Assembly: GCF_963678635.1 (NCBI RefSeq)
Contig: NC_087062.1
Span: 38,827,330-38,891,329, forward strand
Direction: 5' to 3'
Length of the DNA stretch: 64,000 nucleotides
DNA from: Symsagittifera roscoffensis
Lineage: Eukaryota > Xenacoelomorpha > Acoela > Convolutidae
The position numbers and the translations under genes are program-made. Shown in pieces: positions 51,301-62,599 of the stretch (position 1 is its first letter; every line of letters starts with the position of its first letter). Under the pieces are notes generated by a model, which saw nothing but the letters and a program-made list of their open reading frames with translations, was not told the DNA's origin and did no database searches.

Positions 51301-51832
51301 CTGGGACCTCGACCCGGGAAGACCGCTCAAAAACCGCTCAAATCTTGCTTGAAAAACCGTTCAAAAATCACCGCAAGAAATGAGCGGTTTTTGAGCGGTT
51401 TTTTAAGCAAGATTTGAGCGGTTTTTCCAAAAAAAACCGCCCAAACCGCTCAAATCTTGCTGGAAAACCGCTCAAACCGCTCAAATCTTGAGCGGTTTTT
51501 GAGCGGGATCTCGACCCGGGTATTACTGCTGCTCCATAAACCTTAAAAGGCAGTCGGAACATTCAGGGCTTCGCCCTGATACGAGCAGTCTTGTATTATA
51601 TTTATCGCTCTTATTGCTGTGCTCACTAAAAACAGCTTTAACTTTTTGAACTTAAATTTATATACAAATCAGGGACGGCGGGTTGCTGTGCAAGTAGCAC
51701 TGAATGTTCCGAACAATATCACGGTTGAAATGAATTTTAAAACAATACTTCAAGGGGTTACGTTACGCCACACTACTTTCTAGCACGAGGGGTGATTGCA
51801 ACAGTGATCAATTTTCTAAATAATTTTTTTTT

Positions 51833-54800
51833 CTAAGCTGGGCAATGATACACGAATTGTTGGCCATTGTAACGAATCCATTTATTTGCGACCCATTTAA
51901 CTCCAATTAGCACTGGGCAGGCAGCGTGTCTGGTTTCCATAATTCCAGATCCATCTCTTTCTAAGTTATACCAGAACACGGCTCCGCCCTTTTCAGGCGT
52001 GACATTTAATCCGATGTCGACAAAAGCGGTCGTTCCGCCTAGTTCGACGTCAGAGAGGTACATGAGGACTGTGGCCACTCGGTTGCCGTCGACAAAGAAT
52101 GCTTCCGGGATTCCCTCTTCGTCCGATTCCACAGCGAAGTCGTAATGAGACTCGTACTGACCCCCGACTCCATAGTTTGCTATCTGAAGTTATGAACTTA
52201 TGTGTAAATTTTTATTGAAGAACTAAAACTATTAATTATTTTTAAAAAAAAATTATAGTTCAGTCAGCCAAAAATTGAGGTAGTAAAATAGCGGAACTTT
52301 TATGTCGTGAACAAATAGAACTTTCGACTAATCGAAACTTTTTAGGAGTATTCTCCTAAATCCCCTTAAATCTGTAGATTAGACATTAACCTGCAGAGCT
52401 TCTGCGGTCTCCATTGTGAAATTGGTCATATCTCGTATCCGCCGGGATATTGTTGCTACCACAGCATTCAATGAGTCTGGGAACCAACTCGATTGGCTCA
52501 CTCGGTACTCAGCGTGAACGAACTCTTTATCACCAGCGACAGTTGACCTTGCCAGCTCAGGTAGTCCCAAATCTTTGAGTTTCTCCACTTCGTTGTCCGT
52601 GAGAAATTGGTGCCAGAATTCGATGTAGGGTTTCTCCAGAAGCACTTCAGTTTTCACGGGACGAATCATCAATGACGGGTTTTGATTTGTGGAGAAGCTA
52701 CATTTTGACCATATTTTGAAACCACCCGTTTTGGGCTTCAGCTTTTTGCTGAAATTGGAAGTAGGAAAAGCTCCCATTCGACATAACTCTGTTTCAGGTG
52801 GCAGTTGAGTCTCGTTTGATTTCAATTCATCCGATTTCTCGTGTTGAAGGTATCCCGAAATTAACTCAATGTTCCTCTCCAGTCTCTCATCGTGGCCCAT
52901 TAGATTCAATGCTTTTTCGGCTAAATGAACAGCTTCTGCGTAATTTCCCATTGCGTATTCACAGAAGTGGTGATAGTCGTATGCAGCTGCTAGAAGCTCC
53001 CCATGTTTCGGATGTTCACACTTGACTTCATGGCAGATGTTCGTTTCGTAGACTGCATTTTTGTTCGACTCCAGTTTCGTCTCTAACAGTTTGAAGTAAT
53101 CTGCACAGAATTTATACTTCTTCAGGTCGAATGCGGCAACGCCTAAAAAGGTATTTTATAAAAACATTGGACCAAGTTAACATCCTCCCCCTAAACACGT
53201 TTAGGGGGGAGGATGTTAACTTGGTTCGAAGTTGGGAATTTTCAGCCAATCAGAATCGAGCGTTTTACATGCAGCGCTTAACAAATCTATATCTATATCT
53301 ATCTATACTATATTTAATCTATATCTATCTATCTATACTATATTTAAATGCGAGTGACAGCTATCTCCCATGTTTAAGCGTAATATTTTTGCATGTTTAA
53401 CGATATAATTTTTTCATGTTAAAGCTATATCAAATATTGCAATGCTTAAGAAAACTTTTCAATTAGTTTTTCGCAAGGTCATTAATTTTTCAGTATTTTT
53501 TTTGAAGCCAAATTAAGGCTGTCTGTCTGTATACCTGCTTTTTAAATTAATTTGATTATGTCTGTCTACCCGTCGCCTAATTTTTTAACTTTCATCTATT
53601 ACCTATCTATCTAATCTATTATAAATTTAAATGCGGGCTTCACTATCTCGCCATGTTTAAGCTTTTTCAACGTATTATTTTTGCATGTTAAACAAAAGAA
53701 TTTTTTCACGTTTAAGCTATATCGTATATTGCAATGGTCAAGGTTTTATTTTCGATTTTCCAGTTTAAATTCAGTGTTTATTTATTTCATCAAGTAATTT
53801 CTGGAAAATTTAATTTTGAAAAATTTCTCAATTTTTGAAAATTTCACCCTGTTATGGGTGTTGTGAGGGTACTCTCAGGGGTTGCGAATCTTGCCTCCAA
53901 ATCTCACTACTCAAATCCTTGTAGTTTTTGAGATATGACGTTTTTTATGATTTTCTCCGAAATTTTCAAAAAAAACTTAGATATTAAAAAGTTCCAAAAT
54001 TTGAAGATATCCATCCTGTTATTGGAATCTGTGAGGGTACGCTCAGGGGGTTGCGAATCTTGCCTCTGAATATGGCTGCTCAAATTCTTGTAGTTTTCGA
54101 GATATGACGTTTTTTAGGATTTTTTCAAAATTTTTCAGAAAACTTAAGTATAAAAAAATTCAAACTTGAAATTATCATCTCTGTAGTGAGGCTATTTCAT
54201 GGTACTCTCAGGAGTTCCGAATTTTTCCTCCCAATAGGACTGCTCAAAACCTTTGTTTTCCAAATATGACGTTTTTTGTGATTTTTTCAAAAAAATTTCA
54301 TGAAAATCAAATTATTTTTTTTAAAGTTTTTATTTCCTAACCTGTAGTTGGGGGGCTGTCAGAGTAATCTCAGGGGTTGCAAATTCGGCCTCCAATTAAG
54401 AATGCCCAAATCGTTTTTGTTTAAGAGATACGACGATTTTTGAGATTTTTTTTGGAAATTTTTTTTTCAGAAAGCTCAATTTACAAAATAGTTCGTTAAA
54501 GTGAAATTACCAACCCTGCAGTTGTGGATTTTCAAAGATTGCGAAAATTGCCATTACAAAAGACTGCTCAAATTTTGGCAGTTTTCGAGATGTGAGTTTT
54601 TTTCTGGTTTTCAAAAAAAACCTTTAGAAAATTTAAGGTGAGTTTTCTTAAAATTTGAATCTCCCAGCGTTGTAGTTCGGTACTGTCAGAAGTTGCAAAT
54701 CTTGCGTCCAAATGCTACTGCTCAATTGCTTTCAGTTTCCCGGATGTGACGTTTCTTAATTTATTATAAACTTAGTTATAAAAAAAATGTCACAAATTTT

Positions 54801-56960
54801 TATGATTTTCAAAATTTGAATTAAGAAAACGAATGAAAAACATTACAAAATTTGAAGTTACTCTCAGGAGTTGCAAATCTTGCGTACAAATGCGACTGTT
54901 CAATTGATTTCAGTTTCGCAGTTGTGACGTTTCTCAGTTCATTTTAAGTTTTTCGAAGAACTTATATAAAACTTTACAAAATGTTATGGTTCTTCAAAGT
55001 TTGTAGAAAAAACTTGAATAAAATACTTTGCAAAATTTTTTATTACGAACCCTGTAATTGGGTGCTGTCAGAGTACACTCAAACAATAGTTTTTTTATTG
55101 AGTTGTTGAAAATTCTAAACTCTAAAATAGGGCTAGTTTTTGGAAATAAATGTTTGTTTTTTATCGAAATCATTGTAAGGTCACGCGCACTGCAGAAATG
55201 CTCTATCTTAGTATCGGAGCCTGTCAGATAAGATTGATGCCTGTATCATTGCTATTTAGGTGTTAGTCTTTTATTCTAACTTCAACTGATGATGTTGCCA
55301 TTTGGGTATCGATGTTCATTAGTTTTGCGACTTAGCGGAAGAGTTAAGATCATTAGCGGTTTTAGGGAGCTTGCACGCCTCACAACTCATCCGTACCAGC
55401 TATTCCCTAATTTTTTACGGTGTTCTTTCTAGGTCAAACAAACGAACCTAAATTTAGTCTAAAGGCGCCTGCTAAATCTACAAAAATGATCAAAAACGGC
55501 AAAATAGTTTCTTTTGGTTCCTGAACAATGACCGAATATCCAGTACGGACCTGTGTTGAGTGATAAAAAATTGACTCACCCATTTCGAATAAATCTTGTG
55601 GCTGATCGAACTTGAGTCTCGAATGAAATTGCTTGATTACTCCTTCTGAGAAGTTTCTCGCTGGGATGTGGTATGTCTCCCCCAAACGTATTATCCCTGC
55701 CATCGCTTCATGCATGTCTTCTCTGCGAGTTGAAAACTCATCGTCCAGATAATGCAGCGATTCTGCCACTTTCTTGAAATCCAGAGCAGCTCTTATTGAT
55801 TTCCATTTGTCGTTGAATCGTTTGATTATCACTACCTGATCTGTCGGGTGTTTGAAGTTTTCCTCAGAGTTTTCGTCGTCGATTTCCAAAATCTGTGAGA
55901 GTGGTTTTAGTTGTCCGTCGTTTCTTACTTGGTCAATTTGCTTCTGAAGGTCGGCTAGCTGAAGGGAGAACGTGTCCAACTGACTGGCTAGTTGGGAGTC
56001 CAGTTTGAAGATGTCTCTGAGTCTGGCAGTGGCAGTGGCCGCATCTTTGGATTCCAGTTGCGGTGTCAGAATGGTGAAAATGATCTGAAATTTTGAAATA
56101 TTGCTGAAGGCTTTCCTTGAACATACTTTCTTTTTTTTCCGGGTTAACAACCATTATGTCAATTCATTGATCAACTCTGTTTTAGTCATGCAATATATCA
56201 TATTTTGACCATGTTTGCCTTCGAAATACCACCTGTTCTATTCGAATTTTTTTTATGTTGGCTGTAAGTTTACGAACTCCGATTATTTTTGTTTCGCGTT
56301 AATACTTAATTCGCCTTAGAAGGTTTCGGCATTCGTTGTATCGGTTAAGTCGCCTCATATTGTTAAGTCGCCTCATTTGAAAAGCGTAAATTTTTCTTAA
56401 GTGTTTTGTGTGCTGCGAGGGGACTCAAATGTTTTATAGCTCATTTTTTTCGACGCGTCTGCACAAGTATTTTCGACATGGTTAGCGCTTTAGAATTTTT
56501 CAGTGCTAATTTGGCGCTTGTAATTGTCTTTTGCTATCCTGTATCCGCGTGATACTGGATCAGCCTGATGTATCCGCGTGATACATTATCCTGTACTTCA
56601 TTCGAAATAGATATTTCAAAATTTTGGTAGATCGATGTTTGGAAGTTTGTTGACTGAATGGCTTTCGTGTCAATTTCTGTTTGCTAGCTTCCGATGCATC
56701 ACAAGTGGTGCAAAGCTCCACTTTTCCTCGGTGTTGATTGATATTTCGAAGATCTTTTTGATGTGAAACAAAAACTGAATAAAATTAATTATTATTTCGT
56801 ATCTTATATCTTTCAAAACCCGTTCCATAGTTACACTTGTTGTCCATTTTACAAAATATAACCGACTGAACTTCGAAATATCTGATAAATTGACAGGTTT
56901 TCCCTAAATAAGATTTCTACTTACCAAAACTGCACTCAGTCGTTTGTGATTCGCGTTCAT
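51833..56960 (-). CDS. P4HA: Collagen prolyl 4-hydroxylase alpha subunit, four coding exons, 547 aa
   Basis: Exons on the minus strand: 56960-56925, 56084-55580, 53142-52391 and 52183-51833 (stop TAG). Introns have GT-AG ends (donors GTAAGT, GTGAGT, GTTAAT; acceptors TTTCAG, TTTTAG, CTTCAG), and phases 0, 1 and 0 agree. The protein has an N-terminal signal peptide (MNANHKRLSAVLIIFTIL), an N-terminal helical region with LESKDAATATARLRDIF, a TPR-type peptide-binding region from about residue 175 (DLFEMGVAAFDLKKYKF), and a C-terminal 2-oxoglutarate/Fe(II) dioxygenase domain. Iron ligands are H444, D446 (SHYDF) and H517 (ETRHAACPV); K527 (GVKW) binds 2-oxoglutarate. The length is close to the usual ~535. 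It hydroxylates prolines in collagen in the ER, with protein disulfide isomerase as beta subunit. It appears intact. Confidence 0.93.
53171..53225. repeat. Long near-perfect hairpin in intron 2 of P4HA
   Basis: The left arm ACCAAGTTAACATCCTCCCC plus CTAAA pairs with the right arm across a CACG loop. There is one extra G in the right arm (six Gs against five Cs). The stem is about 25 bp. It lies 28 bp into the intron, counted from the splice acceptor of exon 3. Confidence 0.9.
53228..55125. repeat. Array of ~170-bp repeat units with TATC leader, in P4HA intron 2
   Basis: It begins with TATC microsatellites (53290-53345) and a leader with AAATGCGAGTGACAGC and ATGCGGGCTTCAC. About seven diverged units follow, each holding a TGTNRG..GTACTCTCAGG stretch, TTGCGAATCTTGCCTCC, CTGCTCAAATCCTTGTAG and TTTCGAGATATGACGTTTTTT. 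It ends with GAGTACACTCAAACAATAG. The same order of parts recurs at 58505-60345, so this is one repeated element and not a simple local satellite. It fills most of the 2.4-kb intron. Confidence 0.85.
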
Positions 56961-57476
56961 AATTGAAACAAATCCTTTCCTTTTACTGTTAGACTTTGGT
57001 ATTTTAAAAGTAGCGCACGTATTGGCAATGTTTGCTAGACCCTCGGAAATGGTTAGTTAACTCCAACGCATTCAATGCGTTGAAAGAGTATGTTACGAAC
57101 TCCGAAATAGTATACTGAAACTTTGTTCCTTCTCTCTCCTATGAAATAAGCCTTTGTTAATGGTATAACTAACTACCTCGACAGTACATTTACGTGGGAG
57201 TGTTGGTTAGTTTTCCCAAAGACAGGCGTTCTTATTCAACACATAATGAGCTTAACACGCAATGACTATAGATGGTCATTTTTTACGCATAGCAAGTTTT
57301 GTTTCCTTGTGGGATATGTGGGATAGTTTGAGTTTAAACACTTTGCTTAATATACTGCTGCCTTTCCTGTTACAGCCCCATCCGTCGCTCTGCGAAATAG
57401 AAGCCCGAATATATAAGAACAAATTTTCTCCTATCGGGACTAAGACTTGAATGTTCCGAATGCCCTTTAGCGCCTG
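56961..57476. other. Region upstream of P4HA, no further gene seen
   Basis: The P4HA promoter would lie here (gene on the minus strand). I could not identify a clear TATA box or initiator. Confidence 0.4.
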
Positions 57477-57784
57477 CAGGGGCGGATCTAGGATTTTCTC
57501 GGAGGGGGTGGATTTTCAAAATTTTGAAAAAAGGCCAAAAAGGCGTTTTTAGGCACGTTTTGGAAATTCGTGACCAAAAAAATTGCGTTTTTCGGCGCGC
57601 AATCCGCCCTTAAAATTAGTGTATATTGGCACCAAAGGCGCCTGTAGAAAAATTCTTGGGTCCGTCAGCCAAAAATAGTTGTCTCAAAACAGTTCAAAGG
57701 AGGGACCCTTTGGGTCGGCAGGGGGTCGAATCCCTGAAGGGGGGGCGTCACCCCCCCCCCCCCCCCTAAATCAAATAGCCCCTG
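57477..57784. mobile_element. hAT-like MITE (308 bp), second CAGGGGC copy
   Basis: It starts CAGGGGCGGATCTAGG and ends ...CCCCCTAAATCAAATAGCCCCTG (inverted CAGGGGC ends). The 8-bp flanks AGCGCCTG (57469-57476) and ATCGTCTG (57785-57792) agree at 6 of 8 positions. Inner sequence is shared with 42735-43139 (GGACCCTTTGGGTCGGCA, GGTCGAATCCCTGA). Confidence 0.85.
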
Positions 57785-58059
57785 ATCGTCTGTGAAATAG
57801 TTATAGAAATTAAATAAATTCAAAAAGATTCAAATAATTGTTTTTGAAAATCTTCCCTCCACGCGTTATGTTAAGTGCAAAATGCGGTATTCAGCGTCTG
57901 TTAACTTATTAATGAGAGCAAAAAGCTTGCCTTTACTCAAGAATGGCTAGTTAAAAAGTCACCGCCAGCTTAAATAATCCGTCATTTTCTTGACAAGGCA
58001 TAACAACGAGGCTGCTCGTCTTTTGGTTTATTTGGTTTTGCTTGACGCAATTTAAAAGT

Positions 58060-58290
58060 TTTAAATTTTTTAAATGTGCCTTCGGCACCAATATATTCTA
58101 ATTTTAAGGGGGAGCGAGCGCCGAAAAAGCGCGATTTTTAGTCAAAATTTTCCAAAAAGTGCCTTAAAACGCCTTTTTGGCCTGTTTTTCAAAATTTTGC
58201 CTGCGGCGATGAACATTTGGCCAAAACAGGGTCTTTTTAGTGCTTTGGGAAAGCTCGGAAAATCAATTTGGTCGACCTAAAAATAGGTCA
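58060..58290. mobile_element. Inverted fragment of the same MITE family
   Basis: Read in reverse complement it matches the middle of the copy at 42735-43139 (AGGCGTTTTAAGGCACTTTT, GGCGCTCGCTCCCCCTTA, the TGGTGCCGAAGGC-like stretch). Terminal repeats are missing. Confidence 0.65.
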
Positions 58291-58504
58291 ACAACATTGT
58301 TTTTGAAGCATTGCTTGGATCAATTGGCTAGCCTCAATTTAATTTGGAATGATTTCTGAGTTGGAGTATATGGCAGCCTATGCCACGCGGTATCAGAATG
58401 TTGCAAATTTGAGTGAAACAGTTAGGTAGTTTGCAAACCGCCCTTATTTTACAAAAAAATTGTCACAAGTAGAATATCTTTTCTGTTGTGAGCTCAGAGC
58501 ATAC

Positions 58505-60345
58505 ACATAATCTATACTGTATTTAAATGCGAGTGACAGCTATCTCCTATGTTTAAGCATAATAATTTTGCATGTTTAACGAAAGAATTTTTTCATGTTT
58601 AAGCTATATCATATATTGCAATGCTTTAGAAAAGTTTTCAATTAGTTTTCCGCAAGGTCATTAATTTCTCAGTATTTTTTTTCAAGGCCTCTATACTATA
58701 TTTAAATGCGAGTGACAGCTGTCTCCTATGTTTAAGCATAATAACTTTGCATGTGTAACGAAAGAATTTTATCATGTTTAAGCTATATCATATATTGCAA
58801 TGCTTTCGAAAATTTTTCAATTAGTTTTGCGCTAGGTCATTAATTTCTCAGTATTTTTTTTCAAGGCCAAATTAAGCCAGTCTGTCTGTCTGTGTACCTG
58901 CTTTTTTAATTAATTTGATCATGTCTGTCTACCCGTCGCCTAATTCTTTAACTTTCATCTATTATCTATTATACATTTACATGCGGGCTTCACTATCTCG
59001 CCGTGTTTGAGCTTTTTCAATGTATTATTTTGCATGTTTAACAACTGAATTTTTTCACGTTTAAGCTATATCGTATATTGCAATAGTTAAGGTTTTTTCG
59101 ATTTTCCAGTTTAAATTCAGTGATCATTTCATCAAGTTTGAAATTAGCAACCCATTAGTAGGATATTGCCAGAGTTTTCTCAGGTATTGCGATTCTGGCC
59201 TCCATATATGAATAACCAAATCGTTTTAGTTTACGAGATAGGCAATTTTCGAGATTTTTCAGAAATTTCTAGAAAATTTAATTTAGAAAATTTCTCAATT
59301 TTTGAAATTCTTACCCTGTAGTTGGGTGCTGTCAGGGTCTCAGGTATTGCGAATCTCGTCTCCAATTCTCACTTCTCAAATACTTAGATTTTGAAAATTT
59401 CCAAAACGTTGAAGATCTCAATCCTGTTCATGAATTTTGTGAGGGTACTCTCAAGTGTTGCGAACCTTGCCTCTGATTATGGCTGATCAAATCCTTGTAG
59501 TTTTCCAGATATGACTTTTTATGTGTTATTTCAAATTTTTTCAGAAAACTTTTTTCAGATATAAAAAATTTCATAAAACTTGAAATTACCATCTCTGTAG
59601 TGAGGCTCTGCCAGAGTACTCTCAGGAGTTGTGAATTTTGCCCCTAAATATAACTGCTCAAATCTTTGTAGTTTTCGAGATATGACGTTTCTTATGATTT
59701 TTTCCGAAATTTTCAAAAAAAATAAATGTTAAAAAATTCCAAAAGTTTGAAGATCTGAATCTTGTTTTAGAGTCTGTGAGGATACTCTCAGGAGTTGCGA
59801 AACTTTCCTCCGAATCTGGGTGCCCAAATTCTTGAAGCTTTCGAGATATGACGTTTTTTTAAGTTTTTTCAAAATTTTTGAGAAAATTAAGTATGAAGAA
59901 TTTCACAAAACTTGAAATTTTCATCTCTGTAGTGAGGCTCTGTCAGGGTACTCTCAGGAGTTGCGAGTTTTGCCTCACAATTTGACTGCTCAAATCCTTG
60001 TAGTTTTCTAGATATGACGTTTTTTGTGATTTTTTCAAAAACATTTTTTGTGAAAATAAATTTTTTTTTCTAAGTTTCTTAGTTCATTTGAGTTTCCTAA
60101 CCTGTAGTTGGGGGCTGTTATAGTAATCTCAGGGGTCGCAAAATTCGACTCCATTTAAGAATGCCCAAATCATTTTTGAAGAACTTATAAAGGTTCACAA
60201 AATCGTATGGTTCTTCAAAATTTGTATAAAAAACTTGAGTAAAAAAACTTTGCAAAAGTTGTAATTACGAACCCTGTTATTAGGTGCTGTCAGAGTACAC
60301 TCAAAGAATAGTTTTTTGAATTGTTGAAAATTCGAAGCACCGGTG
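58505..60345. repeat. Second full array of the ~170-bp repeat element
   Basis: Two leader units (58515-58690 and 58691-58865, AAATGCGAGTGACAGC) are followed by a GTCTGTCTGTGTACCTGC segment, the ATGCGGGCTTCAC leader, and about seven ~170-bp units. It ends with GAGTACACTCAAAGAATAG, exactly as at 55070-55090. The order of parts is the same as in the P4HA intron. Confidence 0.85.
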
Positions 60346-60479
60346 GTGCGTTAAACGCTAGTTAACTGAATTAAAAATTGTAAAACTTATTGCTTGCACA
60401 AGCTAGCTAGCGGGCGCAGTTTGATCATTGCAGGTCCAGTTTTACTCAGCTTGCTAATTAAAAGGATCATTTGGTGGCG

Positions 60480-60760
60480 CTTTTTTGCGTAGCATTGGCA
60501 ATTTAATAGCATCTGTTCTATCTCTAATTCTTAAGTTGCTTCTGTTATCAAGCGACAATGGCGCAGATGAGAAGATGTGAGTCTTCTAATCTCCATTTCG
60601 GTGGTTTAATTTCGTCACTTAGTGAAAAATTCATCTTTCAAGGGTTGTTTATAGCTTTTCTTTCACTTTTTTCACCTTGGTAGAGCTGCTTTTGCCTTTT
60701 TCTCGCTTGTGTTTGCGAAGTGCCCGCTTCTGTCTCAAAACTCGAAAAACAAATGATATC
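60480..60760 (+). repeat. tRNA-derived SINE-like repeat, type I, with 3' hairpin motif
   Basis: Lead AGCATTGGCAATTTAATAGC, a tRNA-like body with GACAATGGCGCAGATGAGAAG (box A-like) and a worn box B (GGTGGTTTAATTTC), a T-rich tail, then CTTGTGTTTGCGAAGTGCCCG near 60706. Confidence 0.55.
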
Positions 60761-61109
60761 AAAGCTTTTTGCAGTTATCTAGCAGAAAATGATATCTTAT
60801 GAGATATAGTTAGCTGACCTATTTTCATAGCCAGAACTTGGGGAACAAAAACAAGTGTCTGAATTTACAGAAAAATCTGTGAGGATGACGAAGGGGATAA
60901 AAAGTTGCGTTTTTGGCTTACTTCAGAAACTGCTTTAAGCATATCTTTTTATGTCCTATGAACCCAGGGCTTAGTTAAAGAAATTATACCTGCAATAAAC
61001 AAGGGTTTTTCAACCGGTTACTAGAAATTTTTCCCTATTCGAATTTATTCAGACTATTTGCTGAATTATTTTCTATATGGTAAATTTAAATGAATGAATG
61101 TTTCTGCCA
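60761..61109. other. Intergenic DNA, no gene seen
   Basis: AT-rich, without recognisable features. Confidence 0.45.
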
Positions 61110-61215
61110 ATTCGGAGCAAAGGTAACGCCAATCGATTCGAGACCGGGCGAGGGCTTGATTTTTTTCCAGCGTGATATTTTCTGCATATTGTTAGACTAT
61201 TTTTGTCCGCTTAGT
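61110..61215 (+). repeat. tRNA-derived SINE-like repeat, type II, copy 5
   Basis: AAAGGTAACGCCAATCGATTCGAGACCGGGCG (given here as AGGTAACGCC and GATTCGAGACCGGGCG) followed by a T-run and a tail ATTGTTAGACTATTTTTGTCCGCTTAG. The head is strongly shortened. Confidence 0.5.
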
Positions 61216-62599
61216 TCACTCGTTACGGACTTCGAAAGGCTCAAAAAGTTTCTCACCCATTTAGATCTTTCGTTGCATTTTGCTTGAATCACAGTAGTTT
61301 TTCAGCGCACAGAGGGAATTAATTTCTAAGACTATCTGTTTTTTGGCTCATTTTAATCGGTGTTGCTTCCGCGGAGAGCTTTTTTTTTTAAATTGGTCAT
61401 GGTTAGCCGACTCAAAAATTGTATGTGAAACGACCGAGTCTGTGGAAATTATTATTGTCTGTGGACTATTCTTTCGGTTTCATGTTTTTTTTTAAAATTT
61501 ATTGTAAATTGGATCAATAGGTAATTCTTTTTTCTAGGTGTACACAATTTCAAATCACATTTTTCATTTCTCAAAGCGTTTAAATAAAAAATTACATAAT
61601 AGGAAGGTGGCACACGTGGGATAACTTAAGAAAACTAGCACCCCGCCCTACTAGCACGGGCGTACAACTTTTTAGCTGGAGAAATGGCTTGTATGTCATT
61701 TGAGTCATCGTTTTCTGATAGTACTTCTTGGGACTTTGTTTTTCTCTGACTATAGCTCTGTGGCACAATTAGAGTATAATATAATGCCGCTTTTTATTCG
61801 GTCTCGAATATCGTAAATTGCTAGGATACCCTCAAAAAAACCGAATAAATTTTTCTCTTATTAATATTCCCGATCCGATTTTAGTTTTGTTTGATGGTGG
61901 CATTCAAAACGTAGATTGCGTCTAATTTTTTTTTCTAGTTTTTTAAGTAATCATTATGTACGTTCGCTTACACGTGATTTAATTAGCCTGATTTTGTTCT
62001 TGAAATTACTATGCGTTTTCATAGTGCGTGAGTTTCACTCGAGGGTAATATTTTATGTGAAGTTGAGATGCGATATTTCTTAATTATTTCTAAAAATAGA
62101 TCGTACATTAAGCAAGCCTGATTTGATTGCAGCTTCATGGTTTGGTCAGATTTCGTCTTTTAGCCATTTCAGCTAGTCAGTAGCTGTTTGCTGAAGTATA
62201 AATTGTTAGTAGCAGTATCTTCTGGTCAGCAAGATAGTTCGTCAATGACATAACTATATTTGCTGGCGAAGACCAATTGGAAAATTCGAAGAGCAGAATC
62301 TCATGTTTCTCGTCTGTGTTCCACAGGGGCACCATTTTGTTCACAGAAAGAAGAAACAACAGCCTTTGAGTCGACACTTGAGTCCAATCTACTTGTATAG
62401 ATATACATTCGTGTACTTCGTTTTTGGCGGCCGCAATATTTTTGACTTTAATCTGAGACCCTAATTTAGAGGTCATAGTTTTCTCGGGATTGGTAGGTCA
62501 GATTTGCTGAGTTCATAATGTGTTTTACACAAGCCAGCTAGCAAGCGTAGTGTAATAGTAAGAATGTAATATTTTGCCAAGCAAAATCGCAAGTAGAAG
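61216..62599. other. Intergenic DNA, no gene I can support
   Basis: AT-rich. A 99-residue minus-strand frame (62177-62476) is the longest, but shows no domain and no clear splice context. Confidence 0.4.

Larger units (their letters stand above)
50737..51520. mobile_element. TA-flanked inverted-repeat (foldback/MITE-like) element, 784 bp
   Basis: It starts CCCGTGTCGAGATTTTT and ends GATCTCGACCCGGG, so its terminal repeats are about 14 bp (CCCGKGTCGAGAT). It is flanked by TA on both sides (50735-50736, 51521-51522). The related repeat at 45524-45975 shows the uninterrupted site ATGTTATTACTGCT, supporting TA target duplication. Inside, both arms are packed with GAGCGGTTTTT/AAAAACCGCTC in direct and inverted order, able to form long hairpins. 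A tRNA-Arg-like sequence and a strongly G-rich tract (51180-51300) lie between them. A second GACCTCGACCCGGG at 51305 hints at a nested or partly duplicated copy. No transposase. Confidence 0.82.

Noticed and set aside
50737-51520. CRISPR-like array from repeated GAGCGGTTTTT
   Set aside because: The repeats are in both orientations with no regular spacers, in eukaryotic DNA with TA-flanked ends. They are arms of an inverted-repeat element.
62177-62476. 99-aa minus-strand ORF near the right end
   Set aside because: No recognisable domain, no convincing splice sites, isolated in AT-rich DNA. It could be an exon but cannot be supported.
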